Shown here piece by piece: positions 16,421 to 24,271 of a stretch of DNA of 64,000 nt. Location: the NCBI GenBank assembly GCA_035458585.1, contig DATHZN010000056.1:1-64000 (forward strand), in the 5' to 3' direction. The position numbers were made by a program, and so were the translations under genes. Position 1 is the stretch's first letter, and every line of letters begins with the position of its first letter. This DNA comes from Marinobacterium_E sp035458585. GTDB taxonomy: Bacteria > Pseudomonadota > Gammaproteobacteria > Pseudomonadales > Balneatricaceae. The notes beneath the pieces were generated by a model. That model saw nothing but the letters and a program-made list of their open reading frames with translations. It searched no databases and had not been told where the DNA came from.

Positions 16421-17398
16421 TTATCGGTTAAAACGATTCCAAATGCCGTTAGATCCCAAAGCACTGATACTGTTACCGGGTCCAAAGGCGACGTCGTAGA
16501 TGCCGGTCTGAACAGGTCCGTAGGCCTCTTTTGTTGCCACACGCCAGCGCTGCAGTTCTGTACCGCTTGCTACATCCCAAAGCTGTACCAGCCCTGCTGC
16601 GCTGCCGGTTAGTAATTGGCTACTATCGTTTGAGAAGCGAGCACTAAGGTAACTCACCCTTTTAGGCCAGTACCACTCGTCGCCGCTAAGGCTCTGAATC
16701 AGCTCCCCAGTGGCGATATTCCATATCTGCGCGCTGCCCAGAGTTTCTGCGCTGAAAGCGAACTGTTCGTTGGGCGCTAGAGCAACACTATCAATAATAT
16801 TCTCATACTGGCGTTCAATTATTACTGTTTGGGTGGAGGTATCCCACACCCGCACAACGTAGTCGTCAGCCCCTGTCAAAGCGAGATTCCCATCTGCGTT
16901 GGTCGCAACACTTCTTACACTTGCCGGGTGATACATGCGCCGTAGTACACCACCATTCTGGATGTCAAAGATAACAGCCTCAGCGTTAGCCAGGCCTAAG
17001 AGAGCGAAATTACCGCCACCGACCAGTTCGATATCGAGGATCTCATCGGGTGTCTTCCAGTACCACTGGGGTTCGCCGGTTTGTGTGCTCCAGAGCACCA
17101 TATCAAAAGGGCTGGCGGTTACGGCGTAGAGGTTGTCACGAGAGAAGCGGGTGTGGTTCAGTGTTGTAAAACTGCCCTGTTGGTGATTCCAGTCGAACAG
17201 GCGCTCTCCCGACTGCAGGTCCCAAAGAGAACCGCCATGATCAACGGCGGCAACCAAAGCCAAAGATGCATCTGATGAGATAGCCGCAGCATTCGCGCCG
17301 CGAACCGTCGTCTCAAGGCTTTGGCTTGGGCCTGGCGCATCGCTACAGGCTGTCAGTATAGACAGGCTGAAAAGGGCACCAAGCAGCCGTCTGTGCAT
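16421..17398 (-). CDS. WD40-repeat-like lipoprotein
   Basis: A 325-residue lipoprotein. The signal peptide ends in a lipobox ILTAC (Cys at about 18), so the mature protein is lipid-anchored, probably on the periplasmic side of an envelope membrane. The mature part is a run of WD40-type blades: GGSLWDLQSGERL, DMVLWSTQTGEPQ, VIFDIQNGG, VVRVWDTSTQT, SAQIWNIATGEL, LVQLWDVASGTEL. They probably form one 7-bladed propeller for protein binding. Its ATG overlaps the stop of rsd/algQ by one base (TAATG), implying translational coupling to an anti-sigma factor. The partner and role are unknown. Confidence 0.85.
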   Translation of the reverse strand: MHRRLLGALFSLSILTACSDAPGPSQSLETTVRGANAAAISSDASLALVAAVDHGGSLWDLQSGERLFDWNHQQGSFTTLNHTRFSRDNLYAVTASPFDMVLWSTQTGEPQWYWKTPDEILDIELVGGGNFALLGLANAEAVIFDIQNGGVLRRMYHPASVRSVATNADGNLALTGADDYVVRVWDTSTQTVIIERQYENIIDSVALAPNEQFAFSAETLGSAQIWNIATGELIQSLSGDEWYWPKRVSYLSARFSNDSSQLLTGSAAGLVQLWDVASGTELQRWRVATKEAYGPVQTGIYDVAFGPGNSISALGSNGIWNRFNR

Positions 17399-17874
17399 TA
17401 GGACTCCGCAGGTACCTGCTCACGATGTGATTCGTGCAGAACGGCAATCATTCTATCTTCCAAGTCGAAGCGCTCTTCGAGTGCTTCGCCAAGCCCAGAC
17501 AGGCGGGTACTGAAGTCGCGAATATCGTCGACGGTTGGGCTGTTGAACGCTTGAAAGTCGTCGTTGAAATCCAGTGCAAGATCCGTAGAGGGCTGGATTT
17601 TTGGTAATATTTTCTCGCCGGCTTCTGCCGAGCCATCGGCGAAGGCTTTACCCTCAAGCAGGAGCTGCTCATACACCTCAAAATGACCAGATGAGAGATA
17701 GTCCATCAGCAGATCGCAGAAGGTACCCAGACGGGTATTGAGCTCATCACCGATCGTTGCAGAGGGGAGGGCTACAAACGCACTAATGAGTGCCTGACGC
17801 TCACCTAACCATGTGTCAATAATCTCACTGACACCTCCCCAGCGCTCCTGCGCAGTTTGGCAATTTTCCAGCAT
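17398..17874 (-). CDS. rsd: Rsd/AlgQ family anti-sigma-70 factor
   Basis: A 158-residue cytoplasmic protein of the Rsd/AlgQ family. E. coli Rsd binds sigma-70 and favours alternative sigma factors; Pseudomonas AlgQ affects alginate and virulence genes. Family blocks are seen: MLENCQTAQERWGG, IDTWLGERQALI, TFCDLLMDYLSSGHFEVYEQLL and LGEALEERFDLEDRMI. ATG 17874 was chosen because AAGGAG lies about 7 bases upstream and MLENC aligns with the MLNQL of E. coli Rsd; a frame extension to 17982 lacks this support. The final codon overlaps the downstream lipoprotein start. It is divergent from the FliL-like gene. Confidence 0.9.
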   Translation of the reverse strand: MLENCQTAQERWGGVSEIIDTWLGERQALISAFVALPSATIGDELNTRLGTFCDLLMDYLSSGHFEVYEQLLLEGKAFADGSAEAGEKILPKIQPSTDLALDFNDDFQAFNSPTVDDIRDFSTRLSGLGEALEERFDLEDRMIAVLHESHREQVPAES

Positions 17875-17940
17875 AACGACTCTCCTTTTTGCCCAGTGTA
17901 TCCCTGCGCCTGAAGGTTTGCCAAGTGAACTGAAAAAAAG

Positions 17941-17973
17941 TCGCAAAATTTTGCGATCAATACGTTCTATACT
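17941..17973 (+). promoter_or_regulatory. Palindromic operator candidate with a -10 box before the FliL-like gene
   Basis: A 16-base perfect palindrome, TCGCAAAATTTTGCGA (17941-17956), lies 11 bases before TATACT (17968-17973), a good -10 box for the FliL-like gene at 18032. The palindrome occupies the place of the -35 box, as expected for a repressor or activator site. It is in the shared upstream region of rsd and the FliL-like gene. Confidence 0.5.
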
Positions 17974-18031
17974 GAATAGCACAGTGGTTTAGTCGAACCA
18001 TTTACTTAGTTGGATTTATAGGGAAGCTTTA

Positions 18032-18424
18032 ATGACTTGGTTGAGAATATGGGTTCTTTCGTTGTGCATCATGACCCCCGGATGGGCTCAAGCAGAGGGT
18101 GAAGAGGATTACATTGGCTACATCGAGCTTAAACCTTTTGTTACCAATTTTGACGGCGGCGATAAGCTGCGTTTCCTGAAGGCGGAGGTGACCATTCAGG
18201 TCGACGCTAGCGAGGCGCATCACTACATCAACGCACATGCCTCGCAGATACGTAATGACCTGCTGTTTCTGTTTGCTGAACAGACCGAGGTTGATGTGAA
18301 AGGCGTTGCCGCCCAGCAAACCCTCGCTGGTAAGGCGCTTGAGGTCGTTCAGAAGGCGATGATCGCTGAAACGGGACGCCCTCAGGCGGCTGATCTCTTT
18401 TTCACCAGCTTTGTCATTCAGTAA
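18032..18424 (+). CDS. Orphan FliL-like periplasmic protein
   Basis: A 130-residue protein with an N-terminal hydrophobic segment (about 3-21) ending AQA, which could be a cleavable signal. FliL itself keeps a membrane anchor. The mature part follows the FliL pattern: YIELKPFVTNF near the N-terminus, then LRFLKAEVTIQVD, then a helical region with IRNDLLFLF and a final strand LFFTSFVIQ. FliL acts at the flagellar stator, but no flagellar gene is nearby. This is an orphan paralogue, possibly for another stator-like or envelope complex. Its stop is immediately followed, with no spacer, by the stop of convergent gshA. Confidence 0.78.
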   Translation: MTWLRIWVLSLCIMTPGWAQAEGEEDYIGYIELKPFVTNFDGGDKLRFLKAEVTIQVDASEAHHYINAHASQIRNDLLFLFAEQTEVDVKGVAAQQTLAGKALEVVQKAMIAETGRPQAADLFFTSFVIQ

Positions 18425-19999
18425 TTAGTTGGAGAGGTATTGCTCCAGAAACTGATCGAAGGGCTCATGTGTCGATGACTCGAGCGCCTGCTGTTTCTCG
18501 ATAGAATCTCGCGCGGCTTGGGTTAGGGCTTCCCGTTTCGTCTGACTGAGCCCAGTCTGCAACATTGCCTGACGCTGCTCACGGCTCTTCTGTAAGGTCC
18601 ACTCGTGGTAGCTCAGGCCACTGCTGCGGAGCTGGTTCAGAATCTGCGCTGAGGGTGTTAGCTCAGGATCGGCCAGTCGTTCTCGCTGGCGCTCTACTGC
18701 TTGAGTGTACGCCTTGGTGTTGTGAAGCTGATCCAATATCTGCGCCACACTATCGACCTGATCGAGGATCGCTGTGCCAAGCTGCTCCCGTGAAGTCTCA
18801 CCATCAAGCTGGTTCAATCTCAAAACGGGTTTGCGCCCCTCTTTAACGATGGTCGCTTTATTCAGATTCAGCAGAGAGCACTCGCGATCACTCAGGTGGT
18901 TATCATTACCAAAGAGACAGCTGAGTAGGTAGGCATCCATAAAACGTGCCTGTTCAGCGTCAATGCCCAAGGGTAACAGCGGGTTGATATCGGTATTTCG
19001 CACTTCGATATACTGCACACCTCGATTAATCAGCGCATGAACGGGCTTCTCACCACTGAGCGTGACCCGTTTGGGTCGGATATCAGAGTAATACTCGTTC
19101 TCTATCTGCAACACATTGGCGTTCAACTGGCGATAATGCCCATCCAGCTTCACACCTAGCGCTTTGTAGGGAGGGTGCACCGTGTGAATAGCCTGTTGTA
19201 ACGACGCTGCGTAGGTTGAGAGTTGGTTGAAACAGACGTTGAGCCCCTCTTGTGCGCGGTTAGAGTACCCAAGGTCAGACATTCGTAGAGAGGTCGCGTA
19301 GGGCAGATAGAGAGTCTCCTCTCCCAAAGCCTTTAACTGATGCTGTCCCCCTTGCATGAAGTCCCTACCCAATACGGGTGAGGCACCAAAGAGATATAGG
19401 AGTAGCCAGGAGGTGCGACGGAAGTTGCGGATCAAAGCAAAGTATCCGGCGCTGGCGAAGTGCCTATCGCTGAGGCTACTCCCTTTGAGTTCGCGCCAGA
19501 CTGGCCAGAAACTCTCTGGCAGAGAAAAGTTATAATGAATGCCTGCTATACATTGCATCATCTTGCCATAGCGGTATTGCAGGCCGACACGATAGATATG
19601 TTTCAGCTGACCAACATTCGAGCTGCCATATTCGGCAATCCGTATCGCCTCTTCGGAGGGGATATAGCAGGGCATGCTGGCGTTCCAGAGCTCTTCATCG
19701 CCAAGATTCTCGTAACTGAACTGGTGCAACGCTCTGAGATCCTCCAGCATCGTATCGATATCGGAGTGAACTGGAGTGATAAACTCCAGCAGTGCCTCGG
19801 AGTAGTCCGTGGTGATCTGTTCATGCGTGAGTGTAGCGCCGAGGCTTTTAGGGTGGTCGGTTTGAGCTATCTGGCCCCGTGGGTCGACGCGTAAGCCCTC
19901 TTTTTCCAGCCCGTGTTGCAGAGAACCGAGCAGCCCAATATGTCCAGATTTCAGCAGAAGCTCGAGATTAGAGTGCAGATTCTGTGGCACAAGCGACAT
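18425..19999 (-). CDS. gshA: Glutamate-cysteine ligase
   Basis: A 524-residue cytoplasmic enzyme for the first step of glutathione synthesis: ATP-dependent joining of L-glutamate and L-cysteine. It belongs to the gammaproteobacterial (E. coli-type) class, supported by GLEKEGLRVD, DYSEALLEFITP, CIAGIHYNFSLP, IRNFRR, TSLRMSDLGYSN and YIEVRNTDINP. Length matches the 518 residues of E. coli GshA. The start MSLVPQNLHS is preceded by AAAGGATG. gshB is not in the window. It is convergent with the FliL-like gene with zero intergenic bases. Confidence 0.96.
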   Translation of the reverse strand: MSLVPQNLHSNLELLLKSGHIGLLGSLQHGLEKEGLRVDPRGQIAQTDHPKSLGATLTHEQITTDYSEALLEFITPVHSDIDTMLEDLRALHQFSYENLGDEELWNASMPCYIPSEEAIRIAEYGSSNVGQLKHIYRVGLQYRYGKMMQCIAGIHYNFSLPESFWPVWRELKGSSLSDRHFASAGYFALIRNFRRTSWLLLYLFGASPVLGRDFMQGGQHQLKALGEETLYLPYATSLRMSDLGYSNRAQEGLNVCFNQLSTYAASLQQAIHTVHPPYKALGVKLDGHYRQLNANVLQIENEYYSDIRPKRVTLSGEKPVHALINRGVQYIEVRNTDINPLLPLGIDAEQARFMDAYLLSCLFGNDNHLSDRECSLLNLNKATIVKEGRKPVLRLNQLDGETSREQLGTAILDQVDSVAQILDQLHNTKAYTQAVERQRERLADPELTPSAQILNQLRSSGLSYHEWTLQKSREQRQAMLQTGLSQTKREALTQAARDSIEKQQALESSTHEPFDQFLEQYLSN

Positions 20000-20078
20000 C
20001 CTTTATGAAGAGTGGGCGCAGTATAAACCAGAGGCCTATTGGTTGTTAGCGTGAACCGATCTAGTTTACGCCTGCACT

Positions 20079-21683
20079 TCAAAGTTTAAACTGTTCTACG
20101 AGTGTCTTAAGTTCGTCAGACAGTGTCTGTAACTGACCCGCGACACTGCCCAGATCATTGGCGCGCTCGACGGTATTATTAGCGCTAGCGCTGATCTCTC
20201 CGATATGTGATTCCACTTCGCTAACGGTCTGCAGTTGGGCATTGACCGCTTCAACCACCTGAAGGTTGGTCTGATTGATCTCTTGTACCTCCCGCCGAAT
20301 AGTCTCTAACACCTCAGCTGCGCGTTCGACCTGCTCAACGCTACTCGCAGCTGAGGATTGAGCCATATCCATGGCACCTACCGCATTTTTGGCATCCGCC
20401 TGCAGCGCTTCAATGATCTTCTGAATCTCTTCAGTCGAGTGATGGGTGCGTTTCGCTAACTCTCGTACCTCATCGGCAACGACTGCAAATCCCCGGCCCT
20501 GTTCACCGGCGCGAGCCGCCTCTATCGCTGCATTAAGGGCCAGTAAGTTGGTCTGCTCTGCGATCTGCTGAATCACACTCAGCACAGTGGCAACATTCTG
20601 GCTCTGGTTATCGAGCTCCTGAATTACGTTACTAGCACCGGAGATGCGCTGTTTCAGTTGATCGATTGAGCTTTGCGTCTGCGCAGTGATCTGATGACCA
20701 CGATCACTCTCCTGTAAGGCAGTCTGTGAGGCGCTAAGCGTTTGGTGAGCCACTCCATTAACGCTATCTGCAGCAGCCTGCATGTGGCTCATCGCATGGG
20801 TAACGTTGTCACTCATCTCTATTTGGCCACCCGATGAGTTGATAGCGCGCTGAGCAATATTATTAATCTGATGGCTGGCGCTACCGAGTTGATTGAGTGT
20901 GGAGTGCACCTGCTTCAAGCTCGTTTGAAAACTGCCCAGCATCGCATTGACGGCTTTTGACAGAGTGCCCACCTCATCGTTGCGGTTGACCGGTAGACGC
21001 ATACTCAAGTCATTATTACTGCTGATCTCCTCTAGGGTGCGCGCTACATTGGCCAAGGGCTGAGCGACGATCCGACGCATCAGCCAACCAACCAGCAACA
21101 CGCCGGCAGTGAACAAGGCCAACTCCACCAGTGCAACGGAGATGACGTTGTTGCGAATCTGCTGATCCATGGCGGCAAAGTCATAGGTGACACGTACCGC
21201 GCCCAATACGGAGTTGGGTTCAACAGGGTGGCAGGCTAGACAGTTGGTGCCCTTGTAATTTTCTACCGCAAGCATTGGCCGGATGACGGTGAGGCGGTGG
21301 CCTCGGTCGTCATCAATCTCGACAACGATCGATTCCCCGCTCATTGCACGCTGGTCTAGGTCATCCATAATGAGAGAGTCTGCTGTCCCGGGGCCGTACA
21401 TTTTGCTGACGCCCTCGCCGCGAATGATTCGCGCCTCAGCTATGCCGTTAGTTGAGAGCATCTTCTCCTGCAGGGCACCGCGGTTTCCCATGGCGCCACT
21501 CAGCATCAGTATGTTGATTGAATCGAAGTAGCTATCCGCTGTGTTGAGCGTGGTGAGTTCGGCAACATCTCTTGTGAGGCGCACCTCGCTGCGATAAATA
21601 GCAGTTAAAGAGCCAAGAAGTACCACCAGAAATACAAGAATCAGCGAGATATTAATTCTGGCCTGAATCGATAGGTTCGCCAC
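20079..21683 (-). CDS. Methyl-accepting chemotaxis protein with periplasmic haem-c motif
   Basis: A 534-residue chemoreceptor. TM1 is at about 12-29, a periplasmic domain at about 30-180, TM2 at about 181-202, HAMP at about 203-256, and a long cytoplasmic coiled coil with the signalling tip NLLALNAAIEAARAGEQGRGFAVVADEVR. The periplasmic domain contains CLACH (C148, C151, H152), a CxxCH motif for covalent haem c, just before a PAS/Cache-like strand region (LGAVRVTYDF). Haem-c sensor domains on receptors are known in Geobacter and may report redox state or gases. There is no C-terminal pentapeptide for CheR tethering (end LVEQFKL). No che gene is adjacent. The ligand is unknown. Confidence 0.9.
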   Translation of the reverse strand: MANLSIQARINISLILVFLVVLLGSLTAIYRSEVRLTRDVAELTTLNTADSYFDSINILMLSGAMGNRGALQEKMLSTNGIAEARIIRGEGVSKMYGPGTADSLIMDDLDQRAMSGESIVVEIDDDRGHRLTVIRPMLAVENYKGTNCLACHPVEPNSVLGAVRVTYDFAAMDQQIRNNVISVALVELALFTAGVLLVGWLMRRIVAQPLANVARTLEEISSNNDLSMRLPVNRNDEVGTLSKAVNAMLGSFQTSLKQVHSTLNQLGSASHQINNIAQRAINSSGGQIEMSDNVTHAMSHMQAAADSVNGVAHQTLSASQTALQESDRGHQITAQTQSSIDQLKQRISGASNVIQELDNQSQNVATVLSVIQQIAEQTNLLALNAAIEAARAGEQGRGFAVVADEVRELAKRTHHSTEEIQKIIEALQADAKNAVGAMDMAQSSAASSVEQVERAAEVLETIRREVQEINQTNLQVVEAVNAQLQTVSEVESHIGEISASANNTVERANDLGSVAGQLQTLSDELKTLVEQFKL

Positions 21684-21846
21684 TCCAACCCCCTGTAAAA
21701 TGTAGGTCTTTGAAGTGTAGCCTGTCGACGGTTTCTTGCTAGGCGAGACCGCAGGCGTCTAAAAGATCTTTTGTTCTCGATCAAATTTCTACTGAGAAGC
21801 GGCACTTGATATACTTCGCGCCGGTCACACATTTGAGGATCTTTCA

Positions 21847-22377
21847 GTGGGTCTTATTGCTGCAATCTGGGGTTTCGTTGGGATTTTTACGCTGTTATCG
21901 AGCGCTATATACCGACTCGCGCCTATGGCGATGGATATACCGTTCGCTGAGATCGGTCTGTTTCATTGGGTTGTGCTGGTGGCCTGGGTCGTGGTGATGG
22001 GATACTCAGAGGGCTACAAGGGATTTCAGAAAAATTTCTCGCCGCGCGTTGCCGCCCGTATTAGGTATCTGAGACACCATCCAACGCTGGTGCGAACGCT
22101 GTTAGCACCCATTTTCTGTATGGGGTTTTTCTACACCACCCGTAAACGTAAAATTGTGGCGTTCAGTCTGACGACGGGCATCATCCTGCTCATCATTCTG
22201 GTGCACTACATTCCTCAGCCCTGGCGCGGCATTATCGATGCTGGCGTAGTACTCGGCCTAACGTGGGGACTTACCTCGATGACGATTTATACCGCCCAGG
22301 CGATGGTGCGTGACCACTTTCACCACTCGCCTGAGACGCCCTGCAATAACACCTCGACGATGAGAGCCGAGGATTAG
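21847..22377 (+). CDS. Uncharacterised inner-membrane protein
   Basis: A 176-residue protein that I do not assign to a named family. There are four likely membrane segments: about 3-22, 35-54, 98-116 and 121-145, with a basic loop between the second and third (VAARIRYLRHHPTLVR, TTRKRK) that should face the cytoplasm. The tail is short and polar. It starts at GTG 21847, with GAGGAT about 8 bases upstream. It is divergent from the haem chemoreceptor (163-base shared upstream region) and convergent with ask. Related proteins appear in marine gammaproteobacteria as far as I recall, without a known role. Confidence 0.7.
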   Translation: MGLIAAIWGFVGIFTLLSSAIYRLAPMAMDIPFAEIGLFHWVVLVAWVVVMGYSEGYKGFQKNFSPRVAARIRYLRHHPTLVRTLLAPIFCMGFFYTTRKRKIVAFSLTTGIILLIILVHYIPQPWRGIIDAGVVLGLTWGLTSMTIYTAQAMVRDHFHHSPETPCNNTSTMRAED

Positions 22378-22421
22378 CATAGGGTATATATGCACGCCGA
22401 ACCCTAGGGGGTTAGAGCAGC

Positions 22422-23864
22422 TCAGGCTGCTGAGATTACATCGGTGTAACCCTGGCTCTCTACCAGGTGTTCGTGCAGAGCCCGCACTGCAGGCTCATAA
22501 TCCTCGGGTTTAACCAGACACTGCATCTCGACCTGTCTGACCGATTGGTGGATAGCCTGCACGCCAATGTTGGCGTCTGCCAGCGCTTTGACAGTCTTCG
22601 CTAAGATTCCAGAGACCTTCAGATCGGAACCCACAGCAGAGACAATCGAAAGATTGTGCAGTTTGATTTCAGCTTCAGGGAAGGACTCGGAGATCAGACG
22701 CACAGCGCGATTGATCATCTTGCGTGTACCATCAACAAAATAGGTCAGGCTGTTGGCATCTGAGTCGCGGCTGACAAGAGTCAGGCGCAGTTCATCCAGC
22801 AGTCCGCAGATGGTGCGTTCATAGCGTGCAGACCCCAGCATCTCCTGGTCGAATACCTCTATTCCTACAAGCTTCTCTCTCCCAGCGATCATCTCGACGC
22901 AGGGTTTGGGGCTTGAGTAGTCTAAAGTGATCAGTGTTCCGGGGTGCTCGGGCTCAAAGGCGTTTTTGATTCGCAGGTCTATACCAGCCTGCCTCAGCCC
23001 TTTGGCCGCTTTTGGGTGTATCGCCTCCATTCCGAGGTTCGAAAGTTGATCGGCCACATCATAATTGGTTCGACCGATCGGGTAGACGCGCTCTTCACCC
23101 AGAATGCGCGGGTCCGCTGAGCTGAGGTGATACTCTTTGTGAATAATCGCCTCCCTCGCTTGAGAAACACAAGCCAGTCTGCTGAAAGTCATCTCGGAAT
23201 AACCTCGGTCGAAGGTACCCATCAATCCCTCTTTACAGTGAGCGTATCCAGTGACGATTGGCAGCGTATCTGTAAGATCAATACTCTCTAGAGCACGGTC
23301 TAATAGCTGGTCCAATACCGGAGCCTCCTCCTGCGCATTCCACCCTGTCAGATCGACGAAGCGAGCATTGACCCCCTCAGCTCGTAATCGTAAGTAGGAG
23401 TTGTGTGCGCTATGTGCCTCTCCCAACGAAGCCAGCATCTCTCTGACTCGGGGTAACTGATCAGTGAGTCTAAAATGTCCATATGAGGTGAGCTCTTGCA
23501 GGTTGCTGAGCGCAGAATGCGCTTCATCCAGGCGGGCAATGACAAACTTGTCAGCCTGGGATTGCGCAAACCGCTGTGTGGGCAGAACACGTCTGTTTTC
23601 CCTGAGCATGAGCTTTTTTACATCTTCGAGCTTGCTTTGCCAGGCGTCGCTCTCAGAGGCGTTAGCAAAGGTGGCGTAGACGCCCGCAAGACCACTCTTT
23701 TTGTGTTCCAACAGGGCATCGGTAATGCCTGCATAGGCAGAAACAACGAATATGCGGTTGTAGAGGTCGCTTCCGTTGCGGTCGCCGATCAGTATAGTGT
23801 TGAGCAGCTCATCAAAACGGCTCATTGATGTGCCGCCAATCTTCTCTACCGAGTGTGAGCTCAT
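22422..23864 (-). CDS. ask: Ectoine-pathway aspartokinase
   Basis: A 480-residue aspartate kinase that phosphorylates L-aspartate for the aspartate-semialdehyde supply of ectoine synthesis. The kinase domain starts VEKIGGTSMSRFDELL, a form of the KxGGTS motif seen in the specialised Ask_ect enzymes of ectoine operons. C-terminal ACT domains (about 330-475) contain the NLSIVSAVGSDLKVSGILAK region. Such isozymes are thought to escape feedback by threonine or lysine. Its start overlaps the ectC stop by 4 bases (ATGA), so it is the last gene of ectABC-ask. The specialised role is inferred from the operon. Confidence 0.92.
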   Translation of the reverse strand: MSSHSVEKIGGTSMSRFDELLNTILIGDRNGSDLYNRIFVVSAYAGITDALLEHKKSGLAGVYATFANASESDAWQSKLEDVKKLMLRENRRVLPTQRFAQSQADKFVIARLDEAHSALSNLQELTSYGHFRLTDQLPRVREMLASLGEAHSAHNSYLRLRAEGVNARFVDLTGWNAQEEAPVLDQLLDRALESIDLTDTLPIVTGYAHCKEGLMGTFDRGYSEMTFSRLACVSQAREAIIHKEYHLSSADPRILGEERVYPIGRTNYDVADQLSNLGMEAIHPKAAKGLRQAGIDLRIKNAFEPEHPGTLITLDYSSPKPCVEMIAGREKLVGIEVFDQEMLGSARYERTICGLLDELRLTLVSRDSDANSLTYFVDGTRKMINRAVRLISESFPEAEIKLHNLSIVSAVGSDLKVSGILAKTVKALADANIGVQAIHQSVRQVEMQCLVKPEDYEPAVRALHEHLVESQGYTDVISAA

Positions 23865-24262
23865 GATGCTGGCTCCTCTTCCTGATCAGCAGGGTATACA
23901 CCCTCTTTATCGTGGACCTCCAAACCAGTCAATGGAGGGTTAAAGACGCATGCGACTTCAAGCTCCTCAAAGGCTCTGAGGTAGTGCTCATCGTGTTTGT
24001 CGAGGATGTAGACTGTGCCGGGTTCAATGGGATAGATCTTGCCATCCGCTAGGGTCTCAACTTCGCCGCGGCCCCGAATACAGTAGACCGATTCAAGGTG
24101 GTTTTTGTACCAGATATGTGTCTCGGTGCCCGCGAAGATGCGCGTTATGTGAAAGGAGAACCCCATCTTGTCACTTTTGAGTAGCATCCGGGTACTATCC
24201 CAGGTCTCGGCACTGACCAGACGCTTGGATTTACGACACTCGTCCAATGTTCTGACTATCAT
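23861..24262 (-). CDS. ectC: L-ectoine synthase
   Basis: A 133-residue cupin enzyme that closes N-gamma-acetyl-L-2,4-diaminobutyrate to ectoine, the last step. MIVRTLDECRKSKRLV, GFSFHITRIFAGTETHIWYKNHLE, VYCIRGRGEVETL and YILDKHDEHYLRA are characteristic, with the cupin metal-binding E and H residues in the HLE-VYC and HDEHYLRA segments. Length matches the family (about 130). There is a 4-base overlap with ask and a 9-base gap after ectB. No ectD hydroxylase is in this window, so 5-hydroxyectoine synthesis is not indicated here. Confidence 0.96.
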   Translation of the reverse strand: MIVRTLDECRKSKRLVSAETWDSTRMLLKSDKMGFSFHITRIFAGTETHIWYKNHLESVYCIRGRGEVETLADGKIYPIEPGTVYILDKHDEHYLRAFEELEVACVFNPPLTGLEVHDKEGVYPADQEEEPAS

Positions 24263-24271
24263 TTCGCCTCC

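Noticed and set aside
17875..17982. 36-residue N-terminal extension of Rsd/AlgQ
   Set aside because: It crosses the palindrome and promoter area, and the internal ATG has AAGGAG and aligns with other Rsd starts.
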